From NCBI GenBank assembly GCA_934229725.1, contig CAKQDX010000002.1, forward strand, positions 62,001 through 126,000: a stretch of DNA of 64,000 nucleotides, in the 5' to 3' direction. Below, in pieces: positions 1 through 7,114 of the stretch (positions are counted from its first letter, which is position 1; the number at the start of each line of letters is the position of its first letter). The stretch comes from an uncultured Streptococcus sp. GTDB lineage: Bacteria > Bacillota > Bacilli > Lactobacillales > Streptococcaceae. The notes beneath the pieces are model-generated. The model saw only the letters and a program-made list of their open reading frames with translations. It did not search any database and was not told the DNA's origin. Both the position numbers and the translations under genes were made by a program.

Positions 1-693
1 AGTCCTAGCGATATTAGCCGTTTCAGCGTTATTAGCCCGATTGAGGTCATTTCTGGTCTCTCTCATAATCTTAACTTCTTCAAAAATTTCCTTTGAAGTC
101 ATAGCACCAATGACAATAAGAAAATCCATAATATCTTCTGCTTTTTGAATATAGGTCACAAAGCCATTTTTATGTTGCAAAACCTTGGCATCAAGCATAA
201 ATTTCTTCATGAGAGAGGCTAAATCCTCTGCGTGGTCCTGATAAACAGAGAAAATTTCTAATTGATAACGTCCTTTTTCAGGGTCACGTACCGTTCCTGT
301 TGCCAGAAAGGCCCCTCGTAAATAAGACCTTCCAGCTTCGTCATCTTCCATTATTGACGTCTCAATCCCTGTTTCAAAGCCAAAGAAAGAATCAGCCAAT
401 TGTAAATCAGACAAAATCTCATTGGCTTGGTCCGCCACAAAAACCGTATAAACACGATTTTTCTTGAGATTAGTCTTATTATGGTGTCTTAATTCAGGGG
501 CAATATGATAGCGACTCTCCATTAATTGATAAATGTGACGAGCAATCTTTGCATTCTCTGTCGAGATAGAGAGAGTCAGCCCTTGATTGGTCAAACCTAC
601 AGAACCAGACATCTTAATCAAAGCTGACAATTCAGCCTTATCTTTGGTTGATTCAGCAATAATCTCTTCTTTAACCTTGATTGTGAAACTCAT
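1..693 (-). CDS. whiA: WhiA, sporulation-regulator homologue / DNA-binding protein (3' part cut by window edge)
   Basis: The minus strand has an open frame from ATG at 691-693 to the window edge, giving 231 codons that begin MSFTIKVKEEI. The family is usually about 300 residues, so the C-terminal helix-turn-helix part is missing or incomplete here. The visible part is the LAGLIDADG-like N-terminal domain, including a GSVGL stretch and an RGAFLATGTVRDPEKGRYQLE block typical of WhiA. In Firmicutes WhiA binds DNA and influences cell division and metabolism. It is the last visible gene of the rapZ-yvcK-whiA set. The yvcK stop overlaps its start as ATGA, so translation is probably coupled. Identification is from family knowledge plus this conserved order. 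Confidence 0.92.
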   Translation of the reverse strand, partial: MSFTIKVKEEIIAESTKDKAELSALIKMSGSVGLTNQGLTLSISTENAKIARHIYQLMESRYHIAPELRHHNKTNLKKNRVYTVFVADQANEILSDLQLADSFFGFETGIETSIMEDDEAGRSYLRGAFLATGTVRDPEKGRYQLEIFSVYQDHAEDLASLMKKFMLDAKVLQHKNGFVTYIQKAEDIMDFLIVIGAMTSKEIFEEVKIMRETRNDLNRANNAETANIART

Positions 694-1664
694 GACTTCT
701 TCCTCACTAAATGCATGAGTTCTTCAACTACTAAATCACCATCGTGGAAGGCGCCACCATTTTCTAGGCGAAGAAAATTGGATGAAACAACTGTTTTTGC
801 TTCACGACGTAAGCCTTTGAAATCATGGTCAACTTGGACAAGGTATTCGTCAAATTTATTATTCGTCATATATTCCTGAGGAACTTTTTCGATATTTACC
901 AGAACATTATCAATCACATCAGAGCCAAGATGACGATTAAGAACAGCCACATGGTCAGCATCTGAAAATTGCTCCGTTTCGCCATATTGAGTCATGATAT
1001 TACAAATATAAGTAACATCAGCCTTAGTCTCAATAAGCGCTTGACGAATCTCAGGTATAACTAAGTTAGGTAAAATAGATGTATAGAGAGAACCAGGGCC
1101 AAGGACTATCATGTCACTATTTAAAATAGCATCAACAACCTTACGACTTGCCTTTGGTTCATCATCATTATAAGCATTAGTTACATAAACACGCTCAATC
1201 ATGCCATCATACTTGGCAATACTACTCTCACCAGCGACCTCATGTCCATCACGAAATACCGCATGCAGTGTCAAGGCTGTTTCACTGGCAGGGTAAATCT
1301 TGCCTGTAACATGGAAAAACTTGGTTAAGAGCCGCATGGCGTTGTAAGTAGAACCCTGCATTTCTGAAATTCCTGCGATAACAAGATTCCCAAGAGGATG
1401 ACCAGCCAATGCACCATCAGCTTTGTCAAAACGATATTGGAAAACACGTTCATAAAGTTTAGGCATATCACTCATAGCTACCAAAACATTACGCAAATCC
1501 CCTGGAGGTGTCAGTTGCATGATATCACGTAAATTTCCTGAAGAACCGCCATCATCAGCCACAGTTACAACAGCAGTAATATCAACATCTTTATGGCGCA
1601 AACTACGAAGAATGACTGGAATACCAGTTCCTCCACCTATTACTGTAATTTTTGGTTTGTTCAT
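690..1664 (-). CDS. yvcK: YvcK/CofD-like protein, gluconeogenesis factor family
   Basis: 324 residues, normal length for YvcK. The N-terminus carries the nucleotide-binding GGGTGIPV loop (about residues 10-17), followed by the VTVADDGGSSGNLR and PPGDLRNVL blocks of the CofD-like fold. In Bacillus and streptococci YvcK binds UDP-sugars and links central carbon state to cell-wall synthesis and cell shape; that role comes from the family. The gene overlaps rapZ by 4 bases upstream and whiA by 4 bases downstream, so the three are almost certainly cotranscribed and translationally coupled. Confidence 0.95.
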   Translation of the reverse strand: MNKPKITVIGGGTGIPVILRSLRHKDVDITAVVTVADDGGSSGNLRDIMQLTPPGDLRNVLVAMSDMPKLYERVFQYRFDKADGALAGHPLGNLVIAGISEMQGSTYNAMRLLTKFFHVTGKIYPASETALTLHAVFRDGHEVAGESSIAKYDGMIERVYVTNAYNDDEPKASRKVVDAILNSDMIVLGPGSLYTSILPNLVIPEIRQALIETKADVTYICNIMTQYGETEQFSDADHVAVLNRHLGSDVIDNVLVNIEKVPQEYMTNNKFDEYLVQVDHDFKGLRREAKTVVSSNFLRLENGGAFHDGDLVVEELMHLVRKKS

Positions 1665-2551
1665 GAACGATTCACCGTCTCCTTACGTCGATCTTTATCA
1701 CGATGTGTTTCGTTGACCGTCCAATCATTTTTCAACTCTTGAGCCAATCGATGTGCAAAAGCTACACTTCGGTGTTGGCCACCTGTGCAACCAACAGCAA
1801 TAGTGAGAACAGATTTACCTTCTTTTTGGTAACCCGGTAAGATTGGTTTAATAAGTTGAGTCAAATGACTGTAAAACACCTCTGATTCCTTGTGTTCCAT
1901 AACATAATCATAAACGTCTTGATCAAGACCAGTTTGATTACGAAGAGCAGGATCATAATAAGGGTTTGGCAAGAAACGCACATCAAATACCAAATCCGCA
2001 TCTAAAGGCAAGCCATATTTAAAACCAAAACTCAATACCTCAATACGGAAAGAGGTTTGGTCCTCTGTAGATGAAAACTGTTCAGAAATGGTCTTACGAA
2101 GCTGACGTGGTGTCATTTCAGTCGTATCTACCACGTTTTGGCTCAAGCTCTTAAGTGGTGATAAGAGTTCACGTTCAAGCTTAATCCCATCCAACACACG
2201 ACCATCTGCAGCCAAGGGGTGGCTACGACGTGTCTCTTTATAACGAGAAACTAATTCACCATCTGTAGCATCCAAGAAAAGAATCTTGAAATTAAGTTCC
2301 TGATTGCTTTCCAACTTGTCTAAAATGACATTTACCTCGTCGAAAAACAAACGACTACGCATGTCAACAACTAAGGCAATCTTATCAGTTTCTTCACTAT
2401 GTTTCACCAGCTCAATAACCTTAGGAACCAATGAAGGTGGCATATTATCAATGGTAAAGTAACCTAAATCCTCAAAGGATTGAATCGCCACAGTTTTACC
2501 TGCACCACTCATTCCTGTGACGATAACTAAATCAATTTGATTTGTCTCCAT
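1661..2551 (-). CDS. rapZ: RapZ/YvcJ family P-loop nucleotide-binding protein
   Basis: 296 residues. Walker A is GMSGAGKT at about residues 13-20. The C-terminal half has the conserved GFKYG, DVRFLPNPYY and GCTGGQHRSV blocks of the RapZ family. In enterobacteria RapZ is an RNA adaptor controlling GlmS; in Firmicutes the orthologue YvcJ is a GTPase/ATPase with a less clear role (competence in Bacillus), so a GlmS function should not be assumed. The start overlaps the end of the DUF1003 gene by 20 bases, and its ribosome site (AAGGGAG) lies inside that gene. The stop overlaps yvcK. Confidence 0.93.
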   Translation of the reverse strand: METNQIDLVIVTGMSGAGKTVAIQSFEDLGYFTIDNMPPSLVPKVIELVKHSEETDKIALVVDMRSRLFFDEVNVILDKLESNQELNFKILFLDATDGELVSRYKETRRSHPLAADGRVLDGIKLERELLSPLKSLSQNVVDTTEMTPRQLRKTISEQFSSTEDQTSFRIEVLSFGFKYGLPLDADLVFDVRFLPNPYYDPALRNQTGLDQDVYDYVMEHKESEVFYSHLTQLIKPILPGYQKEGKSVLTIAVGCTGGQHRSVAFAHRLAQELKNDWTVNETHRDKDRRKETVNRS

Positions 2552-3302
2552 GAATCTCCCTTTCTAATCCTTTTTCCTTCATCATTCGAATATCATCTGA
2601 CATTTTCTCAACTTGTTGACTAACCGCCATTATCATTTCTGTCTGCAATTTTTGAATGGTAAGCAAATCAGATTGGTCTTGTTGCACCAAGTGATCAATC
2701 TTTTCATGCAAAAAACGAATCTCTTCCTTAGATTGTTTATTCACATGATAGTCATTTCGAGCTTGCAAACGGTCATAATCCGATGCACGATTCTGACTCA
2801 TCATAATCAATGGCGCTTGAACAGCAGCCAAGGTTGATAATGCCAAGTTAAGCAAAATGAATGGGTACTTGTCAAATGAAATTCCAAATGGTTGAATGAC
2901 ATTTAGTGCCATCCAAATCCCCATAAAAGCTATAAACGACAAGATAAAAGTCCAAGATCCACCAAATCGTGCCACTTCATCCGCAACTTTTTGACCAAAA
3001 GTAATCCGACTATCCAATTGTTCCTGGACGTCCTGATCCTCATACAACAAATTCTTGGTCACATCATGTACCGTCTCACGTACATGCTCGTTCTTTTCAT
3101 TGGCACTGGCTATGATCTCATCAAGAAATACCAATCTATAATCCAAAAGACTGATATTACTAATAAAATCATGTCCTTGTACAAGAGGATAATCTTTTTT
3201 TACAAGCACCTGTATCCGACTGTTAAGTCGTTCAAAGTAAGAGCCATCTGTTTCATCAAACCACTCTTTAGAGATATAATCTTGAACTCTCTTTACCTGC
3301 AT
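2532..3302 (-). CDS. DUF1003 family membrane protein
   Basis: 256 residues. The first 110 residues look soluble and charged. Two hydrophobic segments follow at about 122-143 (FILSFIAFMGIWMALNV) and 152-172 (LLNLALSTLAAVQAPLIMM), then the SQNRASDYDRLQARNDYHVN signature of DUF1003, and a C-terminal coiled-coil-like tail rich in Glu, Lys and Gln. The biochemical function is unknown. It is the first gene of the run into rapZ-yvcK-whiA, with an extended -10 just upstream at 3327-3335. Length and domain order are normal for the family. Confidence 0.85.
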   Translation of the reverse strand: MQVKRVQDYISKEWFDETDGSYFERLNSRIQVLVKKDYPLVQGHDFISNISLLDYRLVFLDEIIASANEKNEHVRETVHDVTKNLLYEDQDVQEQLDSRITFGQKVADEVARFGGSWTFILSFIAFMGIWMALNVIQPFGISFDKYPFILLNLALSTLAAVQAPLIMMSQNRASDYDRLQARNDYHVNKQSKEEIRFLHEKIDHLVQQDQSDLLTIQKLQTEMIMAVSQQVEKMSDDIRMMKEKGLEREIHGDKSN

Positions 3303-3326
3303 ATTTTCGCCTTCTTTCTAGGCTCT

Positions 3327-3335
3327 ATTATACCA
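3327..3335 (-). promoter_or_regulatory. Extended -10 promoter for the DUF1003-rapZ-yvcK-whiA operon
   Basis: TGGTATAAT on the minus strand, about 25 bases before the DUF1003 ATG. TGn before a perfect TATAAT makes a -35 box dispensable; none is obvious. Confidence 0.65.
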
Positions 3336-3365
3336 CAATGATTCCTTAATCGTTCAATGGATAAA

Positions 3366-3400
3366 GGAAAAGAGCCCAAGATTAGTCTCAGACTCTTTCC
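3366..3400 (-). terminator. Rho-independent terminator after the queC-D-E-F unit and CAP remnant
   Basis: Stem GGAAAGAG / CTCTTTTCC with a loop of about 17 bases, followed on the minus strand by a T-rich stretch. It lies about 30 bases beyond the stop of the CAP remnant and separates that unit from the DUF1003 operon. Confidence 0.6.
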
Positions 3401-3429
3401 TTGTTTAGGATATTTGATTGAAAATCTTA

Positions 3430-3639
3430 TTATTGGTAATTCAAAGTCCAGTAATAAGTACCATCTCCAGCAATGACACAAGCTACCGCAGCTTGAGTCG
3501 TATTAGGACTCATGAGCAATTCACGAACACCACTATTCAACCATTTATTAGCGACAACTGAACCATCTGATTCACGACGGTAGACAATACCAGAACTATC
3601 ATATGTATGTGAAATATCTTTGGCATGTGGAAGGGTTGT
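3430..3639 (-). pseudogene. C-terminal remnant of a CAP/SCP-domain (allergen V5-like) protein
   Basis: A minus-strand frame ends at TAA (3430-3432) and is open for about 69 codons up to an in-frame TGA at 3640-3642. The peptide includes WLNSGVRELLM and ends in AVACVIAGDGTYYWTLNYQ, matching the closing part of CAP domains (W-x-x-SxxHRxxLL, then a YYW-x-x-x-Y/F strand). There is no start codon, signal peptide or N-terminal half. The queF stop lies only about 26 bases upstream, so a deletion probably fused the tail of a secreted protein gene to the queuosine operon. The CAP assignment rests on a short tail and is tentative; decay is clear. Confidence 0.55.
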
Positions 3640-3665
3640 TCAAAAATAGTAGGCTTCGTATAATA

Positions 3666-4157
3666 TTAACGATTATCAATATTTTCTGGGTAGAGGTCGT
3701 GATTAAAAAGTCGTTGCTCTGCCATCTTTTCATACTTAGTTTCTGGACGACCGTAATTATAATATGGATCAATTGAAATACCACCACGAGGTGTAAATTT
3801 ACCCCACACCTCTAGGTAGCGAGGATTCAAAAGCTCCACCAAATCTTTACCAATGGTATTGATACAATTTTCGTGGAAATCTCCGTGATTACGGTAACTG
3901 AAAAGGTAAAGCTTTAGAGATTTAGACTCAACACAGAGCTGGTCTGGAATATAAGAAATATAGATACTTGCAAAATCAGGTTGCCCGGTAATCGGACAAA
4001 GTGACGTAAATTCTGGACAGTTGAATTTGATAAAGTAATCATTATCAGTATGACGATTATCAAAAGACTCCAAGACCTTAGGAGAGTATTCAAAAATATA
4101 AGGTGTCTCCTTATTACCTAGGAGAGTGAGGTTTTTCATTTCTTCTTGTTGTGACAT
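3666..4157 (-). CDS. queF: NADPH-dependent 7-cyano-7-deazaguanine reductase (preQ0 reductase)
   Basis: 163 residues, the short single-domain (YkvM) type of QueF. The active-site cysteine is in FTSLCPITGQPDFA (about residues 50-63), and the family signature ESKSLKLYLFSYRN follows at about 77-90. The enzyme reduces the nitrile of preQ0 to preQ1, the last free-base step before insertion into tRNA by Tgt. It is the last intact gene of queC-D-E-F, 54 bases after queE, with a good ribosome site (GGAAG). Downstream is only the CAP remnant. Confidence 0.96.
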   Translation of the reverse strand: MSQQEEMKNLTLLGNKETPYIFEYSPKVLESFDNRHTDNDYFIKFNCPEFTSLCPITGQPDFASIYISYIPDQLCVESKSLKLYLFSYRNHGDFHENCINTIGKDLVELLNPRYLEVWGKFTPRGGISIDPYYNYGRPETKYEKMAEQRLFNHDLYPENIDNR

Positions 4158-4211
4158 TTTTCTTCCTTTTCTTGTATGGTTTTAATGGTTAAGGATGCAC
4201 TTTCATTCTTC

Positions 4212-4928
4212 CTAGACACCACGCTCATTGTCGTAGAGTAGGGTATGCAGTTGAGGGAGGACACGGACGTTTTCCCAGGAATCATCTGCAGCTACTGTCT
4301 CCCATAGTTCTTTGAGACGATCTAGTTGGTGCTGGACAATATTTCCTTCTGCTTTGGGTTCAGGATTACCAGCTGAGAGAAACATGACATCTGGATGATA
4401 ACGTTCCTGAATCATTTTAGCAAAGGCTAAATCAGCATCGTCAAAAACGGGAACCTTAAAGGTAACTTTATCAGGATCAAGCTGAGAGACAATAAAATCA
4501 AGTGTTTCCAAATTGACTTCCATCTTTGATGATGGTGGTTTAGGGCTTAGAGTGACCTGATCAATATCTCTTAGCCACTCCTGCCAACGAGATCCTTGGG
4601 TTTCAACAGCCAAAGTTACGCCTCTCGCCTTAAGTTTTGAAACGAGTTCCGCCATATTGGCTGCTAAAAGGGCAGGATTTCCTCCGGATAGGGTAACATA
4701 GTCATAGGTACCGAGCGCATCCAAAGCTGCAATCACTTCATCAGCTGTCATACGAGTGGGCTTTTCTGAACCATCCCAAGTGAAGGCTGAATCACACCAA
4801 TCACAATGGTAATCACAGCCTGCTGTTCTCACAAACATGGTCTTTTGCCCGATGGCTCGACCTTCCCCTTGAAAGGTCGGTCCAAAAATTTCCAGTACTG
4901 GTAGTTTAAGTACACGTTCTCTAGTCAT
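4212..4928 (-). CDS. queE: 7-carboxy-7-deazaguanine synthase (radical SAM)
   Basis: 238 residues from ATG at 4926-4928 (MTRERVLKLPVLEIFG). An upstream in-frame ATG would lie deep inside queD and is rejected. The radical-SAM CxxxCxxC motif reads CDYHCDWC at about residues 34-41, next to FGPTFQGEGRAIG, which is characteristic of QueE. It converts 6-carboxy-tetrahydropterin to 7-carboxy-7-deazaguanine using SAM, a 4Fe-4S cluster and Mg2+. It overlaps queD by 8 bases, which implies coupled translation. Confidence 0.95.
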   Translation of the reverse strand: MTRERVLKLPVLEIFGPTFQGEGRAIGQKTMFVRTAGCDYHCDWCDSAFTWDGSEKPTRMTADEVIAALDALGTYDYVTLSGGNPALLAANMAELVSKLKARGVTLAVETQGSRWQEWLRDIDQVTLSPKPPSSKMEVNLETLDFIVSQLDPDKVTFKVPVFDDADLAFAKMIQERYHPDVMFLSAGNPEPKAEGNIVQHQLDRLKELWETVAADDSWENVRVLPQLHTLLYDNERGV

Positions 4929-5364
4929 CCAACCACTCCCGCCTAAACTCTGCAAAGGCTGTCGGTGTCTCATAAAGACGTACATATTCCAAACGAAGTC
5001 CTCTCTCCTCTGGCAGATGTTGACTCGTCGTGTGGAAAATCCAGAAAACCATATTTTCAGCAGTCGTATTCATATAAGGCAAGGTCTCATTGAGATAGCG
5101 GTGATCTAACTGAGGTTCCAAATGGTCCTTATAAATGCTCTTAAGGTCACCAAAATCGTAGGTCATACCACGCTCATCCAAATACCCACTGACCGCAATC
5201 TGGAGATGATAAGTATGACCATGTAGAGACTTGCATTTTCCTTCATAATGAAAGAGATGGTGGGCAGCATCAAAAGTAAACTCTTTAGAAACCATTGTAC
5301 GGTGAGGATTATAAACCAAAGACTCACCTGTTTCAGTCTTGATTTCTTTAGGTGCAAAAAACAT
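4921..5364 (-). CDS. queD: 6-carboxy-5,6,7,8-tetrahydropterin synthase
   Basis: 147 residues. Zinc ligands are visible as FDAAHHL (His about 36) and HGHTYHL (His about 49 and 51), with the catalytic Cys in GKCKSLHGHTY. The C-terminus has the usual PTAE-type segment, here NTTAENMVFWIF, and a conserved late glutamate. It converts dihydroneopterin triphosphate to 6-carboxytetrahydropterin, the first committed step toward preQ0. The start overlaps the queC stop by one base and the end overlaps queE. Confidence 0.95.
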   Translation of the reverse strand: MFFAPKEIKTETGESLVYNPHRTMVSKEFTFDAAHHLFHYEGKCKSLHGHTYHLQIAVSGYLDERGMTYDFGDLKSIYKDHLEPQLDHRYLNETLPYMNTTAENMVFWIFHTTSQHLPEERGLRLEYVRLYETPTAFAEFRREWLDD

Positions 5365-6017
5365 TAAGCCTCTCCTCTTTCTGCAAGATATTTCTCAAGA
5401 CCTCTTTGACGCAAATGACAGGCAGGGCATTCACCACATCCTGTACCTATGATACCGTTATAGCAAGTCAGCGTTTTTTCACGAACATAGTCAAAAGCTC
5501 CCAGTTGGTCAGCCAACGCCCAAGTCTCAGCTTTATCCAACCACATGAGTGGGGTTTGGATAACAAAATCATAAGCCATGGCAAGGTTAAGTGTGACATT
5601 AAGCGATTTGACAAAAGCATCACGACAGTCTGGATAACCAGAAAAGTCAGTCTCACAAACACCCGTCACAATATCAGTAATCCCACGTTGCTTAGCCAAA
5701 ACAGCAGCGAAAGAAAGGAAAAGATGATTACGCCCGTCCACAAAGGTATTAGGCACTTCACCTTCTTCAGCCTCAATCTCGATATCAGATGTTAAGGCAT
5801 TTTCAGTGATTTGTCCAAGCAAGGACATATCCAAAACATGGTGTTTTAGACCTTGTTCTTTTGCAATCTCTTTAGCTACTTCAATTTCCAAGCTATGACG
5901 TTGCCCGTAAGCAAAAGTAACTAGTTCAACTGTTTCATAATGTTTTAAAGCCCAAAATAGGCAAGTAGTAGAATCTTGACCGCCACTAAAGACGACCAAA
6001 GCAGATTGACGTTTCAT
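5364..6017 (-). CDS. queC: 7-cyano-7-deazaguanine synthase (preQ0 synthase)
   Basis: 217 residues from ATG at 6015-6017, chosen because AGAGGAA precedes it at good spacing; an earlier in-frame ATG at 6050 lacks a ribosome site and lies in the leader structure. An N-terminal PP-loop SGGQDSTT (about residues 10-17) binds ATP. A C-terminal zinc site CYNGIIGTGCGECPACH supplies four cysteines. It converts 7-carboxy-7-deazaguanine and ammonia to preQ0. First gene of the queuosine operon; its leader carries the predicted preQ1-I riboswitch and terminator. Confidence 0.96.
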   Translation of the reverse strand: MKRQSALVVFSGGQDSTTCLFWALKHYETVELVTFAYGQRHSLEIEVAKEIAKEQGLKHHVLDMSLLGQITENALTSDIEIEAEEGEVPNTFVDGRNHLFLSFAAVLAKQRGITDIVTGVCETDFSGYPDCRDAFVKSLNVTLNLAMAYDFVIQTPLMWLDKAETWALADQLGAFDYVREKTLTCYNGIIGTGCGECPACHLRQRGLEKYLAERGEA

Positions 6018-6057
6018 AATATTCCTCTTTATCTCTGATGTTTGAGACACATAAAAA

Positions 6058-6073
6058 GCTCCCTAGAGGGAGC
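6058..6073 (-). terminator. Riboswitch expression-platform terminator before queC
   Basis: A perfect 7-bp hairpin with a 2-base loop (GCTCCCT-CT-AGGGAGC) followed by TTTTTAT on the minus strand, 41 bases upstream of the queC ATG. It sits between the aptamer and the gene, as expected for a transcription-terminating preQ1 switch. Confidence 0.8.
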
Positions 6074-6088
6074 CAAAAAACGCCATTA

Positions 6089-6124
6089 CTGGTTTTTTTT
6101 AGCGATGGTGTCTCCCAAACATCG
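6089..6124 (-). promoter_or_regulatory. Class I preQ1 riboswitch aptamer
   Basis: On the minus strand: P1 CGATG (6124-6120), a 12-base segment TTTGGGAGACAC, P1' CATCG (6107-6103), an A-rich stretch CTAAAAAAAA, then CCAG. This mirrors the Bacillus queC aptamer: the same 12-base distance between the P1 strands, the same ACACC across the ligand-binding C, an A-rich third loop, and a short pseudoknot (TGG with CCA here, UAG with CUA in Bacillus). A CCA-GTAA-TGG plus A6/T6 stem could act as antiterminator and would use up the pseudoknot CCA. Location before queC fits feedback by the pathway product. Identified by eye, without a covariance search. Confidence 0.8.
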
Positions 6125-6170
6125 AAAATTTATTTCAGCTATAGTTTATCACAGTTGAGCCAAAAAGAAA

Positions 6171-6184
6171 AGAGCCAAGGCTCT
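6171..6184 (-). terminator. Terminator after ridA
   Basis: Hairpin AGAGCC-TT-GGCTCT on the minus strand followed by TTTCTTTTT, directly after the ridA stop. Confidence 0.8.
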
Positions 6185-6189
6185 CTTCA

Positions 6190-6570
6190 TTAATCAATCT
6201 CAGCAATAACTTCGATTTCAATTTTGACATCTTTTGGCAAGCGTGCCACTTCAACTGCTGAACGAGCAGGAAAGTCAGCTTTAAATGCAGTTGCATAAAC
6301 TTCGTTAAATGGAACGAAATCGTTAATGTCACTTAGGAAGCAGGTTGTTTTGACAACATGATCAAAATCTGTTCCAGCTTTCGCCAAAATGGCACCAACA
6401 TTTTTTAGCACTTGTTCTGTTTGTTCTTGAATGGTTTCACCAATGATTTCACCTGTTTCTGGTGACAATGGTACTTGACCAGAAGCAAACAAAAGATTTC
6501 CTACGATTTTACCTTGAACATAAGGGCCGATTGCTGCGGGTGCTTTATCAGTATGAATAGTTTTTGCCAT
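6190..6570 (-). CDS. ridA: RidA family reactive intermediate/imine deaminase
   Basis: 126 residues, normal for RidA. The C-terminal signature ARSAVEVARLPKDVKIEIEV carries the catalytic Arg (about residue 104) that holds the imine carboxylate, and the N-terminal GPYVQG and FASGQVPLSP segments are typical. RidA hydrolyses 2-aminoacrylate and 2-iminobutanoate released by PLP enzymes such as threonine dehydratase, protecting transaminases. It is a single gene with its own promoter and terminator. A 14/15 match to the CodY box lies in its promoter, which would tie it to branched-chain amino acid status. Confidence 0.93.
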   Translation of the reverse strand: MAKTIHTDKAPAAIGPYVQGKIVGNLLFASGQVPLSPETGEIIGETIQEQTEQVLKNVGAILAKAGTDFDHVVKTTCFLSDINDFVPFNEVYATAFKADFPARSAVEVARLPKDVKIEIEVIAEID

Positions 6571-6602
6571 GATAATTTAACTCCTTTGACTAATATGTTG
6601 CT

Positions 6603-6611
6603 ATTATAACA
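6603..6611 (-). promoter_or_regulatory. Extended -10 promoter of ridA
   Basis: TGTTATAAT on the minus strand, about 33 bases before the ridA ATG; the CodY-like box begins two bases upstream of it. Confidence 0.7.
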
Positions 6612-6612
6612 A

Positions 6613-6627
6613 AATATTCTGAAAATT
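6613..6627. promoter_or_regulatory. CodY-like box in the ridA promoter
   Basis: The plus strand reads AATATTCTGAAAATT, matching AATTTTCWGAAAATT at 14 of 15 positions. It covers the region just upstream of the ridA -10, where bound CodY would block RNA polymerase. The consensus is established for Lactococcus and streptococci; regulation here is inferred. Confidence 0.6.
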
Positions 6628-6647
6628 GAAACAGGTATTTTCAAAAA

Positions 6648-6679
6648 GAAAAGAATTAGCTCAAGGCTAATCCTTCTCT
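6648..6679 (-). terminator. Terminator after the lipoprotein gene
   Basis: Stem AGAAGGATTAGC / GCTAATTCTTTTCT with one G-T pair, then T-rich sequence on the minus strand. It ends the ypmB-aspartate aminotransferase-asnS-lipoprotein run. Confidence 0.75.
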
Positions 6680-6681
6680 TA

Positions 6682-7089
6682 TTATTTCAGAAACTTTTTG
6701 ACATAGTCATAGTAATCTGGCTTTTCTTTTTTATTGAGCGCAAAGAGCATTTGACCCTTAAGGGGCTCTTTCTCATCATTGGGTTGCAAAAAGAGGGCTA
6801 TCTCTTTTGATTTTGTGGGGAAAAATACAGTATAAGTGGTTTCATTACCCTGGTCTTTCAACTTAAGAGAATAATAAGTAAAACCATCTTTGGCTTTAGG
6901 ACCATTCAAAGTATAGTCATAGTCCTGCTTACCAATCGTTACTTTATCCTTCTTAAAAATGACCTTATAATCTTTTTTCAAAGCGTCCTGAGCTTTCCAC
7001 TCTCCTTGTAAAGAGGGAGCAGACTTGCTACAAGCAACCATTAAAACCAAACAAAGTAAGGCTGACAAGCCAAGTAACCATCTTTTCAT
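6682..7089 (-). CDS. Small secreted lipoprotein of unknown function
   Basis: 135 residues. A lipoprotein signal peptide is clear: MKRW, a hydrophobic LLGLSALLCLVLMVA stretch and Cys at about residue 20 (lipobox LMVAC). The mature part begins SKSAPSLQGEW and is rich in Lys, Tyr and Asp, with beta-strand-like repeats (DYKVIFKKDKVTIGKQDYDY). It resembles small streptococcal lipoproteins with a lipocalin-like GEW start, but I cannot name a family with confidence. It lies 25 bases after asnS and is probably cotranscribed with it. Confidence 0.8.
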   Translation of the reverse strand: MKRWLLGLSALLCLVLMVACSKSAPSLQGEWKAQDALKKDYKVIFKKDKVTIGKQDYDYTLNGPKAKDGFTYYSLKLKDQGNETTYTVFFPTKSKEIALFLQPNDEKEPLKGQMLFALNKKEKPDYYDYVKKFLK

Positions 7090-7114
7090 ACACTTGCACT
7101 CCTAGAAAATTAAC

